Positions 1 through 8,945 of a stretch of 55,769 bases of DNA are shown here, piece by piece. The notes below the pieces were generated by a model. It did no database searches. It was not told the DNA's origin and was given only the letters and a program-made list of their open reading frames with translations. The stretch is from assembly GCF_001895005.1 (NCBI RefSeq), contig NZ_BCXH01000027.1:1-55769 (forward strand), written 5' to 3'. A program made the translations under genes and the position numbers. Position 1 is the first letter of the stretch. The number at the start of each line of letters is the position of its first letter. The stretch comes from Rhodococcus yunnanensis NBRC 103083. Its GTDB lineage: Bacteria; Actinomycetota; Actinomycetes; Mycobacteriales; Mycobacteriaceae.

Positions 1-1635
1 CAGGAGTGTGCGCAGTTCGGGGTGGCGGATCTGCCGGATGGTCGGCGGGGTCCGTTGGTGCAGATTCTGTTCGATGTGCAGACGTTGTTGGGGTTGACGT
101 CCGAGCCTGCGGTGTTGCCGGATGGGTCGGCGTTGGATGCGGATGTGGCGCGGGTGATTGCGGGTGATGCGGTGTGGCAGGCGATGTTGACGGAGATGAT
201 GACCGTTCATGCCGGCAGGGCCGCCGCCTCCACCTCCACCGGCGAGTCCGGCGAGCCCGACGCGGCCAGTGATTCCGAGGAGCCCAGTACTTCCTCAGAC
301 GCCAGTACATCCGAAAAGTCCAGCACGCCCGATAAGACGATCAAGACTGAAGCGACCGGTAAGCCCGAGGAGTCGGGTGGGGTCGTGGAGGATCCGGAGT
401 CCGAGTCCGAGTCCGAGTCCGATTGTGTTGCAGCAGCATCCGACGAACCGCCCGGTGACTCTGGAGTACCCGGCGATTCTGGGGTGCCCGTTTCGGACAC
501 TACGTCTGGCTCTGCATCTGGGTCTACGTCTGGGTCTGCGGCTGGGTCTGGGTATGGGGCTGTGTTGGTGCCGCGGTTGATTGCGCGGGGCCGGATTCGG
601 TCGGCCGGGGCGGTCCCGGCACCCACAACTCCGGCGCCCACAGGATCGGGGTTGGGGTTGGGGTCTGGGTGTTTTTCGGGTGGGTTGGGGGCTACCGATG
701 AGGCGTTGCGGGCGCAGGTGGTCTCTGAGTTGTTGGCTGCGATTGCTGCTGATCCGGCTCTGGCGTTGGGGGTGTTTCCTGATGGTCATGGTGGGTATCG
801 GGTGCCGCCGCCGGGCGCGTTGACGTATCGTCCGTCTGCTGAGGTGGCGGCGCGGGTGCGGATGACGTATTCCACGTGCACGCATCACGATTGCAGTGTG
901 CCCTCGACGCAGTGCGAACTCGATCATATTGTTCCGTTCGATCACCAGGATCCCGTGCGGGGTGGGTGGAGTATCGAGTCGAATCTGCAGCCCTCGTGCA
1001 CGAGTCATCATCGGTTCAAGACGGCGCAGGCGTGGGCGGTGGCGATGTTGGCTGGTGGTGCGATCGTGTGGACGAGTCGGTCCGGGTTGCGGACGATCAC
1101 GCTTCCCGATCTGGGGTGCCCGAGACCACCGCGTAAACGTAGACGCGGACGCCGTACCCGAGAGACCGCATCGACCCCGGACACAACAGTGTCGGACACT
1201 GCTGCCCCGGACACGTCGGACAGGACTGCCCCGGACACATCGGACACGACTGTCTCGGGAACGACTGCTTCTGGCACGGCTGCCCCGGATACAGCCGCCT
1301 CTGACGCGACTGTTCCGGACGCACCAGACCCGGATACAACTGCGTCGGACGGGACTGCCTCGGACACTGCTGCGTCGGACACGACCGACCCGGAGGCAAC
1401 TGCGTCGGACACACCAGCCCCCGAGACATCAGCCTCGGAGACACCTGAGTGGTGGGACGCGCCGACGTGGTGGGAGAAGAACATGCCCACCGAGGCCGAA
1501 TCCCCGACACTGGCGGATATGCATGCCGCCGCGTCCGAGGCTGCCCGCACGAAGGTGCGGATCATCCGGCGCCGGTTCCGGGAACACAACCTCGCCCGCT
1601 GGCACCGCGCCCGCAACGAGAAACCACCGTTCTAG
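1..1635 (+). CDS. DUF222/HNH endonuclease-domain protein (5' partial)
   Basis: The frame is open to the first base, so the gene starts upstream; the GTG at 22 is only an internal valine. The visible N-terminal part matches the end of the DUF222 domain of 13E12-type actinobacterial proteins. An HNH nuclease-like domain is encoded around 870-1030, with a cysteine/histidine cluster (TCTHHDC), then CELDHIVPF and NLQPSCTSHHRFK, the last giving the C-terminal H-N-H residues. Two low-complexity blocks flank it: an acidic Ser/Glu/Gly-rich stretch (about 220-560) and a Thr/Ala/Ser/Asp/Pro-rich stretch (about 1150-1450). Family members are usually multicopy, and their biological role is unclear. Nuclease activity is inferred from the motif only. 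The next gene is convergent. Confidence 0.85.
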   Translation, partial: QECAQFGVADLPDGRRGPLVQILFDVQTLLGLTSEPAVLPDGSALDADVARVIAGDAVWQAMLTEMMTVHAGRAAASTSTGESGEPDAASDSEEPSTSSDASTSEKSSTPDKTIKTEATGKPEESGGVVEDPESESESESDCVAAASDEPPGDSGVPGDSGVPVSDTTSGSASGSTSGSAAGSGYGAVLVPRLIARGRIRSAGAVPAPTTPAPTGSGLGLGSGCFSGGLGATDEALRAQVVSELLAAIAADPALALGVFPDGHGGYRVPPPGALTYRPSAEVAARVRMTYSTCTHHDCSVPSTQCELDHIVPFDHQDPVRGGWSIESNLQPSCTSHHRFKTAQAWAVAMLAGGAIVWTSRSGLRTITLPDLGCPRPPRKRRRGRRTRETASTPDTTVSDTAAPDTSDRTAPDTSDTTVSGTTASGTAAPDTAASDATVPDAPDPDTTASDGTASDTAASDTTDPEATASDTPAPETSASETPEWWDAPTWWEKNMPTEAESPTLADMHAAASEAARTKVRIIRRRFREHNLARWHRARNEKPPF

Positions 1636-1661
1636 CGGAACAACATCAGGGAGGCACCCGA

Positions 1662-2582
1662 TCAACTCCTCGATACGAGTGATCGAACGAAGAACATCAG
1701 ATTCGCCGGGCGTTCCGCGAGGCGGCGCATGAAATAGCCGTACCACTGACTGCCGTAGGGCACATAGACGCGTACGTGCACGCCGCTGCCGACAAGCCGA
1801 ATTTGTTCCCGGTCGCGTATCCCATACAGCATCTGGAACTCGTAACTGTCCACATCCCGACCCGTGGCCTCGGCGAAACGCCTCGCCGCATCGATCATGT
1901 CGGGATCGTGAGATGCGACCATCGGATACCCCTCACCCTCCATGAGGACACGGAGGCAGCGGACATAGGAATCCGACACATCCGCCGGCTTCTGAAACGC
2001 CACCGATGCCGGTTCGCTGTATGCCCCCTTGCACAATCGAATTCGCGATCGGGGTCCGGAGAATTCCCTGCAATCGTCCTCGGTCCGCCTCAGGTAAGCC
2101 TGCAGTACCGTACCCAGGTCCGGAAACTCCTGGCGCAACTCACGGACGATCGCCAGCGTGGAACCGGTCGTCGTATGATCCTCGGCGTCGACCGTGACCC
2201 ACACACCTGCCTTCTCGGCGGCGGCGCAAATGGTTCGCGCATTCTCCAGGGCCAACGCCTGATCGATGCCCTGGCCCAGTGCCGACAACTTCACCGACAC
2301 TTCCAGCGAATGTGGTACCGAAGAAATCCCCGTATACGCCTGCAGCAGAGACAGATACGCATCGACCGTTGCCGTCGCCCGTGCTACGTCCGTGGTGTCC
2401 TCACCGAGATAATCGACCGAAACGAAGCGCCCGGATTCCAGCAACCCGCGCACCGCGGCCACGGCGTCGGGCTCGGATTCTCCTGCGACGAAACGATCGA
2501 CCAGCTGCCTGGTGATCCGCATCCTGCTCACGGTCGCCTCCAACCGAGGTGACCGCGCGGCCGCCAGCAACGCAGGACGCAT
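1662..2582 (-). CDS. pruB: Proline dehydrogenase PruB
   Basis: FAD-dependent oxidation of L-proline to delta-1-pyrroline-5-carboxylate, the first step of proline catabolism. The 306-aa protein has the beta/alpha-barrel motifs of the monofunctional actinobacterial enzyme: DAEDHT (about 132), RLCKGAYSEP (182-191), SHDPDM (about 224), EFQMLYG (248) and, near the end, YGYFMRRLAERP, which carries the paired arginines that bind the proline carboxylate. The ATG at 2582 overlaps the pruA stop as TGATG, so the genes are translationally coupled; a GTG one codon upstream is the alternative start. Upstream in-frame sequence lies within pruA and is ignored. Same gene order as mycobacterial pruA-pruB. Confidence 0.93.
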   Translation of the reverse strand: MRPALLAAARSPRLEATVSRMRITRQLVDRFVAGESEPDAVAAVRGLLESGRFVSVDYLGEDTTDVARATATVDAYLSLLQAYTGISSVPHSLEVSVKLSALGQGIDQALALENARTICAAAEKAGVWVTVDAEDHTTTGSTLAIVRELRQEFPDLGTVLQAYLRRTEDDCREFSGPRSRIRLCKGAYSEPASVAFQKPADVSDSYVRCLRVLMEGEGYPMVASHDPDMIDAARRFAEATGRDVDSYEFQMLYGIRDREQIRLVGSGVHVRVYVPYGSQWYGYFMRRLAERPANLMFFVRSLVSRS

Positions 2583-4231
2583 CACTGCGTACCCTCGCCG
2601 TCCTGGTGCGGGTACCGATGCGACGTCGGAGGCACGAACGTCTCCTTGACGGTACGAGTCGACGCCCACCGCAACAGGTTCTGCGGGGAACCGGCCTTGT
2701 CGTTGGTTCCCGAAGCCCGGGCTCCGCCGAACGGCTGCTGCCCGACGACGGCACCGCTGGGCTTGTCGTTGACGTAGAAGTTGCCCGCCGCGAACCGCAG
2801 CGCCCTGTGGGCCTGGTCCACAGCCGCCCGGTCGTCGGCGATGACCGCACCGGTCAGCGCATACTGTGACCCGGTGTCGATCCGGTGCAGAATGTCCGAG
2901 TAGGAGCCAATCGCCGAGTCGTCGTACACGTGCACGGCGAGGATGGGGCCGAAGTACTCCGTGCCGAAGGCCTCGTCGGTCGGGTCGTCGCCGAGAAGAA
3001 CTGTGGGGGAAACGAAGTAGCCCTCGGAGTCGTCGCAGGACCCACCGGTGGCGATGGTGAGGGACGGGGTCGACTTGGCGCGATCGAGCGCAGCCGCATT
3101 GCGGTCGAAGGCGCGACGGTCGATGACGGCACCGCCGTAGTTGGACAGGTCGGTCACGTCGCCGTATTTCAGCTCCGATACCTGCTCGATGAAACTGTCA
3201 CCCATCTTGGCCCACACAGATTTCGGGACGAACGCGCGCGACGCCGCCGAACATTTCTGGCCTTGATAGTCGAAGGCTCCGCGGATCATCGCCGTTGTCA
3301 GCACCTCAGGATCAGCCGAACTGTGGGCGACGACGAAGTCCTTGCCACCGGTCTCGCCGACGAGCCGTGGATAGGCGTCGTAACCGGAGATGTTGTTGCC
3401 GACCTCACGCCACAGACGCTGGAAGGTGGCCGTCGAACCGGTGAAATGTATTCCCGCCAAACGCCTGTCGGCCAGCGCGACCTCGGACACGACTGGACCG
3501 TCGCCCAACACAAGATTGATGACGCCGGGCGGCAGACCTGCCGCTTCGAGAAGTTGCAGCGTCAGATAGGCCGCGACGGACTGTGTCGGCGACGGCTTCC
3601 ACAGAACAGTGTTGCCCATCAAAGCAGGCGCGGTGGGGAGGTTGCCTGCGATGGCGGTGAAGTTGAACGGAGTGATCGCGTAGACGAACCCTTCGAGTGG
3701 CCGATACTCGACGCGGTTCCAGACGCCGGGGGACGAGACCGGCTGGTCTCCGAGGATCTGACGCGCGAACGAGACATTGAAGCGCCAGAAGTCGATGAGT
3801 TCGCACGGCGCATCGATCTCGGCCTGATACACCGACTTCGACTGGCCGAGCATCGTGGCGGCAGCGATCTTCTCGCGCCACGGCCCCGACAGCAGGTCGG
3901 CGGCACGCAGAAAGACCGCAGCTCGGTCGTCGAACGACAGGTCCCGCCACCCGGGAGCAGCAGCAGATGCGGCATCGATGGCAGCGCGAACGTCGTCGTG
4001 CGTCGCAGCGGCGAAACTACCGATCACCGACGAGTGACGGTGCGGCTCGACGACATTCTCCCGAGGACCTGAACCCGACCGGTGCACGCCACCGATGACC
4101 TGCTGGATCTCGGTCGGTGTGGACTGCAGTGCGTCGAGCTGGAGCCGCAGGCGTGCCCTCTCGGGGCTGCCGGGGGCGTATGTGTTGACGGTTTCGTTGG
4201 TCGGGGCAGGTACCGAGGTGATGGCGTCCAT
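2582..4231 (-). CDS. pruA: L-glutamate gamma-semialdehyde (P5C) dehydrogenase PruA
   Basis: NAD-dependent oxidation of glutamate semialdehyde/P5C to glutamate, the second step of proline catabolism. The 549-aa length fits group-4 P5CDH. The catalytic glutamate is Glu293 in VGETGGKD and the nucleophile is Cys327 in GQKCSAA; the substrate-binding N-terminal region and ITPFNFTAIAGN are also present. The ATG at 4231 follows a strong Shine-Dalgarno (AAAGGAGGATCACC on the minus strand). First gene of a two-gene operon with pruB, divergent from the pruC-like regulator across about 106 bp, so regulator-dependent induction by proline or P5C is likely by analogy with mycobacteria. Confidence 0.95.
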   Translation of the reverse strand: MDAITSVPAPTNETVNTYAPGSPERARLRLQLDALQSTPTEIQQVIGGVHRSGSGPRENVVEPHRHSSVIGSFAAATHDDVRAAIDAASAAAPGWRDLSFDDRAAVFLRAADLLSGPWREKIAAATMLGQSKSVYQAEIDAPCELIDFWRFNVSFARQILGDQPVSSPGVWNRVEYRPLEGFVYAITPFNFTAIAGNLPTAPALMGNTVLWKPSPTQSVAAYLTLQLLEAAGLPPGVINLVLGDGPVVSEVALADRRLAGIHFTGSTATFQRLWREVGNNISGYDAYPRLVGETGGKDFVVAHSSADPEVLTTAMIRGAFDYQGQKCSAASRAFVPKSVWAKMGDSFIEQVSELKYGDVTDLSNYGGAVIDRRAFDRNAAALDRAKSTPSLTIATGGSCDDSEGYFVSPTVLLGDDPTDEAFGTEYFGPILAVHVYDDSAIGSYSDILHRIDTGSQYALTGAVIADDRAAVDQAHRALRFAAGNFYVNDKPSGAVVGQQPFGGARASGTNDKAGSPQNLLRWASTRTVKETFVPPTSHRYPHQDGEGTQ

Positions 4232-4295
4232 GGTGATCCTCCTTTTTCAGCCGCGTTCCAGTGCTGTCCAGTCAAGTCGGATGGAAGGAATGAGT

Positions 4296-4318
4296 ATTCT
4301 TCCTATCGGCCAAAGAAT
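4296..4318. promoter_or_regulatory. Candidate PruC operator between pruA and pruC
   Basis: Inverted repeat ATTCTT - 11 bp - AAGAAT in the divergent pruA/pruC intergenic region, arms at 4296-4301 and 4313-4318. Position and AT-richness against the surrounding GC-rich DNA suggest a regulator site. Its assignment to the adjacent PucR-type protein is inference. If pruC starts at 4281 or 4290 instead of 4338 this element would be coding. Confidence 0.4.
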
Positions 4319-4337
4319 CTGTGCTCTACTTGTTCGG

Positions 4338-5924
4338 ATGAACGAAGGTGTGGCGCTCTCGGCAATTCATGCCGCGCTGCACGGCGCCTTTGTCGAGTTG
4401 GTCGTGGTCCCTGCGTTCCCCGTGCGGATCCGGTCCGTCACGTTGATCGACTCCGACGACCTTGCCGCGTATGCCGCACCGGACGCGGACCTGTGTCTCG
4501 TGGTGGGGGTTCCGGAATCCGAGATCGTGGCGTGGCTGGAAGCGCTGGCGCTGCGCAGCGTCGAGAATCGGCCGCGAGCGGTGATGGCCAAATGGGCGGA
4601 CACATCGTCGGCGATGCAGCATGCGGCCAGGCAGAGTGGGATCGCTTTGTTGTCGGTGCACGCCCAAGCGCGGTGGGAGCGGCTGCTGTCGATGATCCGC
4701 AGCGTGCTCGACCACTCGAAACAGCAGCTCGATCCTGAACCCGCTGGTGAGGACACCGATCTGTACGGTCTCGCCCACACCGTCGCGTCGTTGACCAAGG
4801 GGATGGTCAGCATCGAGGACGAGTGGTCGCACGTGCTGGCGTATTCGGCCTCCGACGACTCTGCCGACGAACTGCGCACCCTGTCGATTCTCGGGCGCGA
4901 AGGCCCGCGTGAGTATCTCGATCGTCTGCGCGAGTGGGGCGTTTTCGACCGTATCCGACGAAGCGACGACGTCGTCGAAGTGCCTGCCGACGACGATCTG
5001 GGAATCCGACGGCGGCTCGTCGTCGGCATCAGGACCATTCCCGACGATACCGGGGCTGCGACGACGGTCGGGTCCATCTGGATACAGCAAGGGCAACAAC
5101 CGATTTCGCCCGACGCGGATCGGGTGCTTCGCGGCGCTGCAGCGGTTGCGGCGAGGCTCGTCAAACGTATCCGTGATGCCCCGAACAACGAGGCAGTACA
5201 GATTCAACGTCTCCTCGGGGCGCGCGGGGGCGGGGTGGACGTGCCGTCGTTGGCTGCATCGCTGTCGATCTCGGCGTCGGGCCCCGTGGCCGTCGTCGGG
5301 TTCGCAGCGATCGGCGATCGTGTGATCGTGGGGCTGTCGTCGTCTCTTCGATTGCACGCCAGTGCATTTCACAGATCGTCACTGGCGACGACGATCGGCG
5401 ACCGAGTGTATGTACTGTTTCCTGGTTCGTCCTCGGGGAACGCCGTCGAATCCTGGACACGTGAGGTGATCACACGCGTCGAGAGTGGGACGGGCATTGC
5501 TCTTCGAGCCGCCGTGGCCGCCTCGATCAGGACGTTGTCCGACACTGCTGCAGCGCGTTTCGAGGTCGACCGAGTTCTGGATCGCACGACGGGTGAGAAC
5601 CGTGTGACCACCCTCGCCGAGTCGCGGACGTCGGTGCTCCTCGGTGAGATCGTCGAACTCGTCGGCAATCACGAGCAGTTGATCGACCCGCGGATTGCGC
5701 TTCTGCAACGTTACGACGCCAAGAACGATGGCGTGATGACGGAGAGTCTGGAGGCGTACCTGGCGCACTTCGGCGATGTCCGAGCAGCGGCCGCCGACCT
5801 TCGGGTACATCCGAACACGTTGCGGTACAGAATCAAACGGGTCGAGGATATTCTCGGGACGAATCTGGGAGATCCCGACGACCGAGTGTTGATCGAGCTG
5901 CAGCTGAGGATTGCGCGCCGGTGA
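4338..5924 (+). CDS. pruC: PucR-family transcriptional activator of proline catabolism (PruC-like)
   Basis: 528-aa PucR/CdaR-type regulator: N-terminal sensory region, central GGDEF-like region and a C-terminal helix-turn-helix (about 474-528, including the segment HPNTLRYRIKRVEDILG) typical of the HTH_30 domain. Divergent from pruA as in mycobacteria, where PruC activates pruAB in response to P5C; the function here is inferred from that conserved arrangement. The ATG at 4338 was chosen because the first recognisable domain residues follow it; no clear Shine-Dalgarno precedes it, and ATGs at 4281 and 4290 are alternatives. The 3' end overlaps the convergent TetR gene by 92 bp. Confidence 0.85.
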   Translation: MNEGVALSAIHAALHGAFVELVVVPAFPVRIRSVTLIDSDDLAAYAAPDADLCLVVGVPESEIVAWLEALALRSVENRPRAVMAKWADTSSAMQHAARQSGIALLSVHAQARWERLLSMIRSVLDHSKQQLDPEPAGEDTDLYGLAHTVASLTKGMVSIEDEWSHVLAYSASDDSADELRTLSILGREGPREYLDRLREWGVFDRIRRSDDVVEVPADDDLGIRRRLVVGIRTIPDDTGAATTVGSIWIQQGQQPISPDADRVLRGAAAVAARLVKRIRDAPNNEAVQIQRLLGARGGGVDVPSLAASLSISASGPVAVVGFAAIGDRVIVGLSSSLRLHASAFHRSSLATTIGDRVYVLFPGSSSGNAVESWTREVITRVESGTGIALRAAVAASIRTLSDTAAARFEVDRVLDRTTGENRVTTLAESRTSVLLGEIVELVGNHEQLIDPRIALLQRYDAKNDGVMTESLEAYLAHFGDVRAAAADLRVHPNTLRYRIKRVEDILGTNLGDPDDRVLIELQLRIARR

Positions 5925-6486
5925 TACCAGCGGTCAACAGCGCCGCCAGTTCGGCGTAGGCCTGGGAATCGTCGAGGCCGGTGCGCTGCGCGACCTCCCT
6001 GCTCTGGATTCGTGCCATCGTCGACGCGGCGACATCGGCGGCGAATGCTGCGTGGAGGCTGCGAACCTCACCGGTGGAGGTGCCGTCGTCGATCAGTTGT
6101 TGTACGCGCTTGGCCGCGAATGCGGTGTTCTGCTCGTACACCTCGCGGGCTGGGGCGAACGCGGCCAGGTCGTCCATGAACCGACGCGACGCCGGGGCAA
6201 GCGCGACGCCGACCGCGGACAGGTAGGCGGTGAGACGTTCGGCGAAACCGTGAACACCGTCGATGGATTCCTCGACGCGGTCGGTCGCACCGCGGAAGAA
6301 GTGCACGGTGGCCGATCGCACCAACTGTTCCTTGCTGCCGGCCAACGTGTACAGGGTGGACTTGCTGCACCGCAGCCGCGCAGCGATGTCGTCGAGGGTC
6401 AGGTGTGCAAAACCCTCGGACAGGAACAGGTCGACGAGTTGGTCGAACAGTTGGGCGCGACGGGCCGTGGCGTGAGCTGCGGTCAT
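5833..6486 (-). CDS. TetR-family transcriptional regulator
   Basis: 217-aa TetR repressor. The helix-turn-helix spans about residues 29-55 (LTLDDIAARLRCSKSTLYTL), with a TetR_C-like ligand domain behind it. The ATG at 6486 is preferred because upstream in-frame codons are antisense to the neighbouring dehydrogenase. Divergent from the acyl-CoA dehydrogenase gene, 49 bp away, with repeated AGTACT motifs between them, so it probably controls that gene and itself. The last 30 or so codons are antisense to the pruC C-terminus and look unlike a conserved domain, suggesting that an original stop was lost and the tail extended. Confidence 0.85.
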   Translation of the reverse strand: MTAAHATARRAQLFDQLVDLFLSEGFAHLTLDDIAARLRCSKSTLYTLAGSKEQLVRSATVHFFRGATDRVEESIDGVHGFAERLTAYLSAVGVALAPASRRFMDDLAAFAPAREVYEQNTAFAAKRVQQLIDDGTSTGEVRSLHAAFAADVAASTMARIQSREVAQRTGLDDSQAYAELAALLTAGITGAQSSAAARSTLGRRDLPDSSREYPRPV

Positions 6487-6495
6487 TCGTGTAAT

Positions 6496-6521
6496 AGTAC
6501 TGTAAAGAGTCCGCCAGTACT
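6496..6521. promoter_or_regulatory. Candidate TetR operator (two AGTACT boxes)
   Basis: Two copies of the palindromic hexamer AGTACT at 6496-6501 and 6516-6521, 20 bp apart (about two helical turns), lie in the 49-bp gap between the divergent TetR and acyl-CoA dehydrogenase starts. The spacing suits two dimers bound on one face of the DNA. Assignment to this TetR is inferred. Confidence 0.5.
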
Positions 6522-6535
6522 GCGAGGAGTCCGAA

Positions 6536-7678
6536 GTGCCAGTCGATCGTTTGCTTCCCACCGAAGAAGCTCGTGACCTCATCCAGCTCACCCGCGACGT
6601 CGCGGACAAGGTGCTCGACCCGATCGTCGACGAGCACGAGAAGGCCGAGAAGTATCCCGACGGTGTCTTCGGCACTCTCGGTGAGGCAGGTCTGCTGAGC
6701 CTGCCGTTCCCCGAGGAATGGGGCGGCGGCGGACAGCCGTACGAGGTGTACCTGCAGGTTCTCGAAGAACTGGCGTCCAGGTGGGCCGCTGTGGCGGTCG
6801 CCGTCAGCGTCCACAGCCTCGCGTGCTCGCCGCTGCTCGCGTTCGGTACCGAGGAGCAGAAGCAGCGATGGCTCCCCGACATGCTCGGTGGCAGCCTGAT
6901 CGGGGCATACAGCCTGTCCGAACCGCAGGCCGGATCCGACGCCGCAGCGCTGAGCTGCAAAGCGACACCCAAGGACGACGGTTACGTCGTCAACGGTGCG
7001 AAAGCCTGGATCACGCACGGCGGTATCGCCGATTTCTACAACTTGTTCGCCCGAACCGGCGAGGGGTCGAAAGGTATCTCCTGCTTCCTGGTGCCCAAGG
7101 ATCAGGAGGGTCTGTCGTTCGGCAAGCCCGAGGAGAAGATGGGGCTGCACGCCGTTCCCACCACATCGGCGAACTACGACAACGCATTCGTCTCCGCCGA
7201 GCGCCGCCTCGGCACCGAAGGCCAGGGCCTGCAGATCGCGTTCAGTGCACTCGATTCGGGTCGGCTCGGCATCGCGGCCGTTGCGGTCGGTATCGCCCAG
7301 GCTGCGCTCGACGACGCGGTCGCCTATGCGAACGAGCGCACGACGTTCGGCAAGAAGATCGTCGATCACCAGGGTCTCGGATTCCTGCTCGCCGACATGG
7401 CTGCCGCGGTGGATTCCGCACGCGCTACCTACATCGACGCCGCGCGCAGGCGTGATCTCGGCCTCGACTACTCGCGCAACGCATCGGTCGCCAAACTGGT
7501 TGCCACCGATGCCGCGATGAAGGTGACCACCGACGCCGTCCAGGTCTTCGGCGGTTACGGCTACACCCGCGACTTCCGGGTCGAGCGGTACATGCGCGAC
7601 GCCAAGATCACGCAGATCTTCGAAGGCACCAACCAGATTCAGCGACTCGTGATTGCGCGGAGTCTGCGCAAGGCCTGA
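6536..7678 (+). CDS. Acyl-CoA dehydrogenase
   Basis: 380-aa FAD-dependent acyl-CoA dehydrogenase, alpha,beta-oxidising a CoA thioester and passing electrons to ETF. Family landmarks: LSEPQAGSD (FAD/substrate loop), the N-terminal helical domain with EEWGGGG, RTTFGKKIVDHQG and the C-terminal QIFEGTNQIQR with catalytic Glu363, the position used by short- and medium-chain enzymes. The GTG at 6536 is preceded by GAGGAG at 6524-6529. Regulated most likely by the divergent TetR. Substrate not determinable; branched- or short-chain acyl-CoA is plausible. It converges on the LacI gene with only 6 bp between stops. Confidence 0.93.
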   Translation: MPVDRLLPTEEARDLIQLTRDVADKVLDPIVDEHEKAEKYPDGVFGTLGEAGLLSLPFPEEWGGGGQPYEVYLQVLEELASRWAAVAVAVSVHSLACSPLLAFGTEEQKQRWLPDMLGGSLIGAYSLSEPQAGSDAAALSCKATPKDDGYVVNGAKAWITHGGIADFYNLFARTGEGSKGISCFLVPKDQEGLSFGKPEEKMGLHAVPTTSANYDNAFVSAERRLGTEGQGLQIAFSALDSGRLGIAAVAVGIAQAALDDAVAYANERTTFGKKIVDHQGLGFLLADMAAAVDSARATYIDAARRRDLGLDYSRNASVAKLVATDAAMKVTTDAVQVFGGYGYTRDFRVERYMRDAKITQIFEGTNQIQRLVIARSLRKA

Positions 7679-7684
7679 GATCGG

Positions 7685-8743
7685 CTACGCGCTCTGACGC
7701 GCAACTATCTTGTAGCCCACATCCACGGTCCGTTCGGCGATCGGGTTTCCTGCCAGGCGATTCAGCAGTAGCTCGCCTGCGCAGGCCCCGATTGCCTCGT
7801 TGTCGATGTTGACCGTGGTGAGCGACGGGTTCAGGTGTCGGGACATCTCGAAGTCACCGAATCCGGTGATCGCCAACGACCCCGGTACGTCCACGCCGCG
7901 GCGATGAGCTGCGAGTACCGCTGCGGCGGCGAAGACGTCGGTGGTGAACATGATGGCGGTCGCCTCGGGGTACCTGTGCAGAGCCAGATCGAGAAGCTCT
8001 GTGCCCGTGTCCATCTCGATCGGATGGCCGGGCAGGTCGACGGTTCTGACCGGTTCGTCGGCGAGCAGCTCGCGCACTGCGTCGGTGAAGCCCTCGAGTC
8101 GTTCGACCGCGCGTGAGTCGCCCGGCGTGATCACCCCCGCGAACACGATCCTCCGGTGTCCCTTGTCCACCAGGTAGCCGACGAGGTCATGGGCGGCACG
8201 GCGGTTGGAGAATCCGACCAGGGTGTCGATGGGTTCGTCGTTCCAGTCCCATGTTTCGACGACCGGTGCGCCGTACGCGCGAAGCAGCCTCAAGGTCTCG
8301 GGTGTGTGCAGTGTGCCGACGATCAAGAACGCGTCGGGACGTCGTTGAATGAACCCGCGAATGAGTTCTTCCTCGCGGTTCTCGCTGTAATCGGTGTACC
8401 CGACGATGAGTTGGAACCCGGCCGGGTCGAGTTTGGTCGACGCGGCGCGCAGCGTATCGGAGAACACCGAAGTCGAGATCACGGGCAGGATCGCCGCAAT
8501 CGTGCGACTGCGATTGGACGCAAGATGGCTGGCTGCCAGGTTCGGTAGGTAACCGGTGCTCTTGACCGCCTCCAGCACTCGCTCGAGCGTCTCCTTCGAC
8601 ACCTGCTCGGGGGAGCTGAGCGCACGCGAGACCGTCTGTGCGGACACTCCGGCAACGACGCCGACGTCCTGCATCGTCACCGAACGCGTTGCGGATCGAG
8701 CTCGGGTACGTCGAGAGCGCCCGTCCGTGGTCAACCTGGTCAT
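7685..8743 (-). CDS. LacI-family transcriptional regulator
   Basis: 352-aa LacI/GalR repressor. The N-terminal helix-turn-helix (VTMQDVGVVAGVSAQTVSRAL, about residues 22-42) is followed by the hinge helix region (LPNLAASHLASNRSRT) and a periplasmic-binding-protein-like effector domain (TIAAILPVIST to the C-terminus). The ATG at 8743 is preferred; a TTG nine codons upstream is possible. It faces the operon starting at 8946, and two TAGCGCTA boxes stand between them, so it almost certainly represses that operon and is released by a pathway metabolite. Confidence 0.9.
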   Translation of the reverse strand: MTRLTTDGRSRRTRARSATRSVTMQDVGVVAGVSAQTVSRALSSPEQVSKETLERVLEAVKSTGYLPNLAASHLASNRSRTIAAILPVISTSVFSDTLRAASTKLDPAGFQLIVGYTDYSENREEELIRGFIQRRPDAFLIVGTLHTPETLRLLRAYGAPVVETWDWNDEPIDTLVGFSNRRAAHDLVGYLVDKGHRRIVFAGVITPGDSRAVERLEGFTDAVRELLADEPVRTVDLPGHPIEMDTGTELLDLALHRYPEATAIMFTTDVFAAAAVLAAHRRGVDVPGSLAITGFGDFEMSRHLNPSLTTVNIDNEAIGACAGELLLNRLAGNPIAERTVDVGYKIVARQSA

Positions 8744-8803
8744 TCCCTTCCGTGCTCCGATGTTGCGCAAGCTTACCTACAAGCCGGACCCGCTCGTGAG
8801 CTC

Positions 8804-8838
8804 GACTGTGTGTTCATGACTGTGTGTTCACGACTGTT
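8804..8838. repeat. 14-bp tandem repeat beside the LacI operator
   Basis: Two tandem copies of GACTGTGTGTTCAY (8804-8817 and 8818-8831) and a partial third (GACTGTT, 8832-8838) directly abut the LacI operator in the divergent promoter region. Likely a local duplication; it would alter promoter spacing. Confidence 0.8.
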
Positions 8839-8840
8839 GC

Positions 8841-8864
8841 GTTAGCGCTACCGATAGCGCTAAC
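8841..8864. promoter_or_regulatory. LacI-type operator (twin TAGCGCTA boxes)
   Basis: GTTAGCGCTA (8841-8850), then CCGA, then TAGCGCTAAC (8855-8864): perfect 10-bp inverted arms. Each arm contains the 8-bp palindrome TAGCGCTA, with the central CG typical of LacI/GalR operators. It lies between the LacI gene and the CoA-transferase operon. The symmetry is seen directly; the regulator assignment is strong inference. Confidence 0.8.
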
Positions 8865-8945
8865 ATCGGCTCCGGAACGCTGAAACGTTGCCTGAGTCAC
8901 ATACCGCCCCATTCGTAACGGGTGCAACAGATTGGAATGAGCCAC

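Noticed and set aside
2885..4072. A 395-codon plus-strand frame inside pruA
   Set aside because: Antisense to catalytic pruA sequence; no start signal and no recognisable domain.
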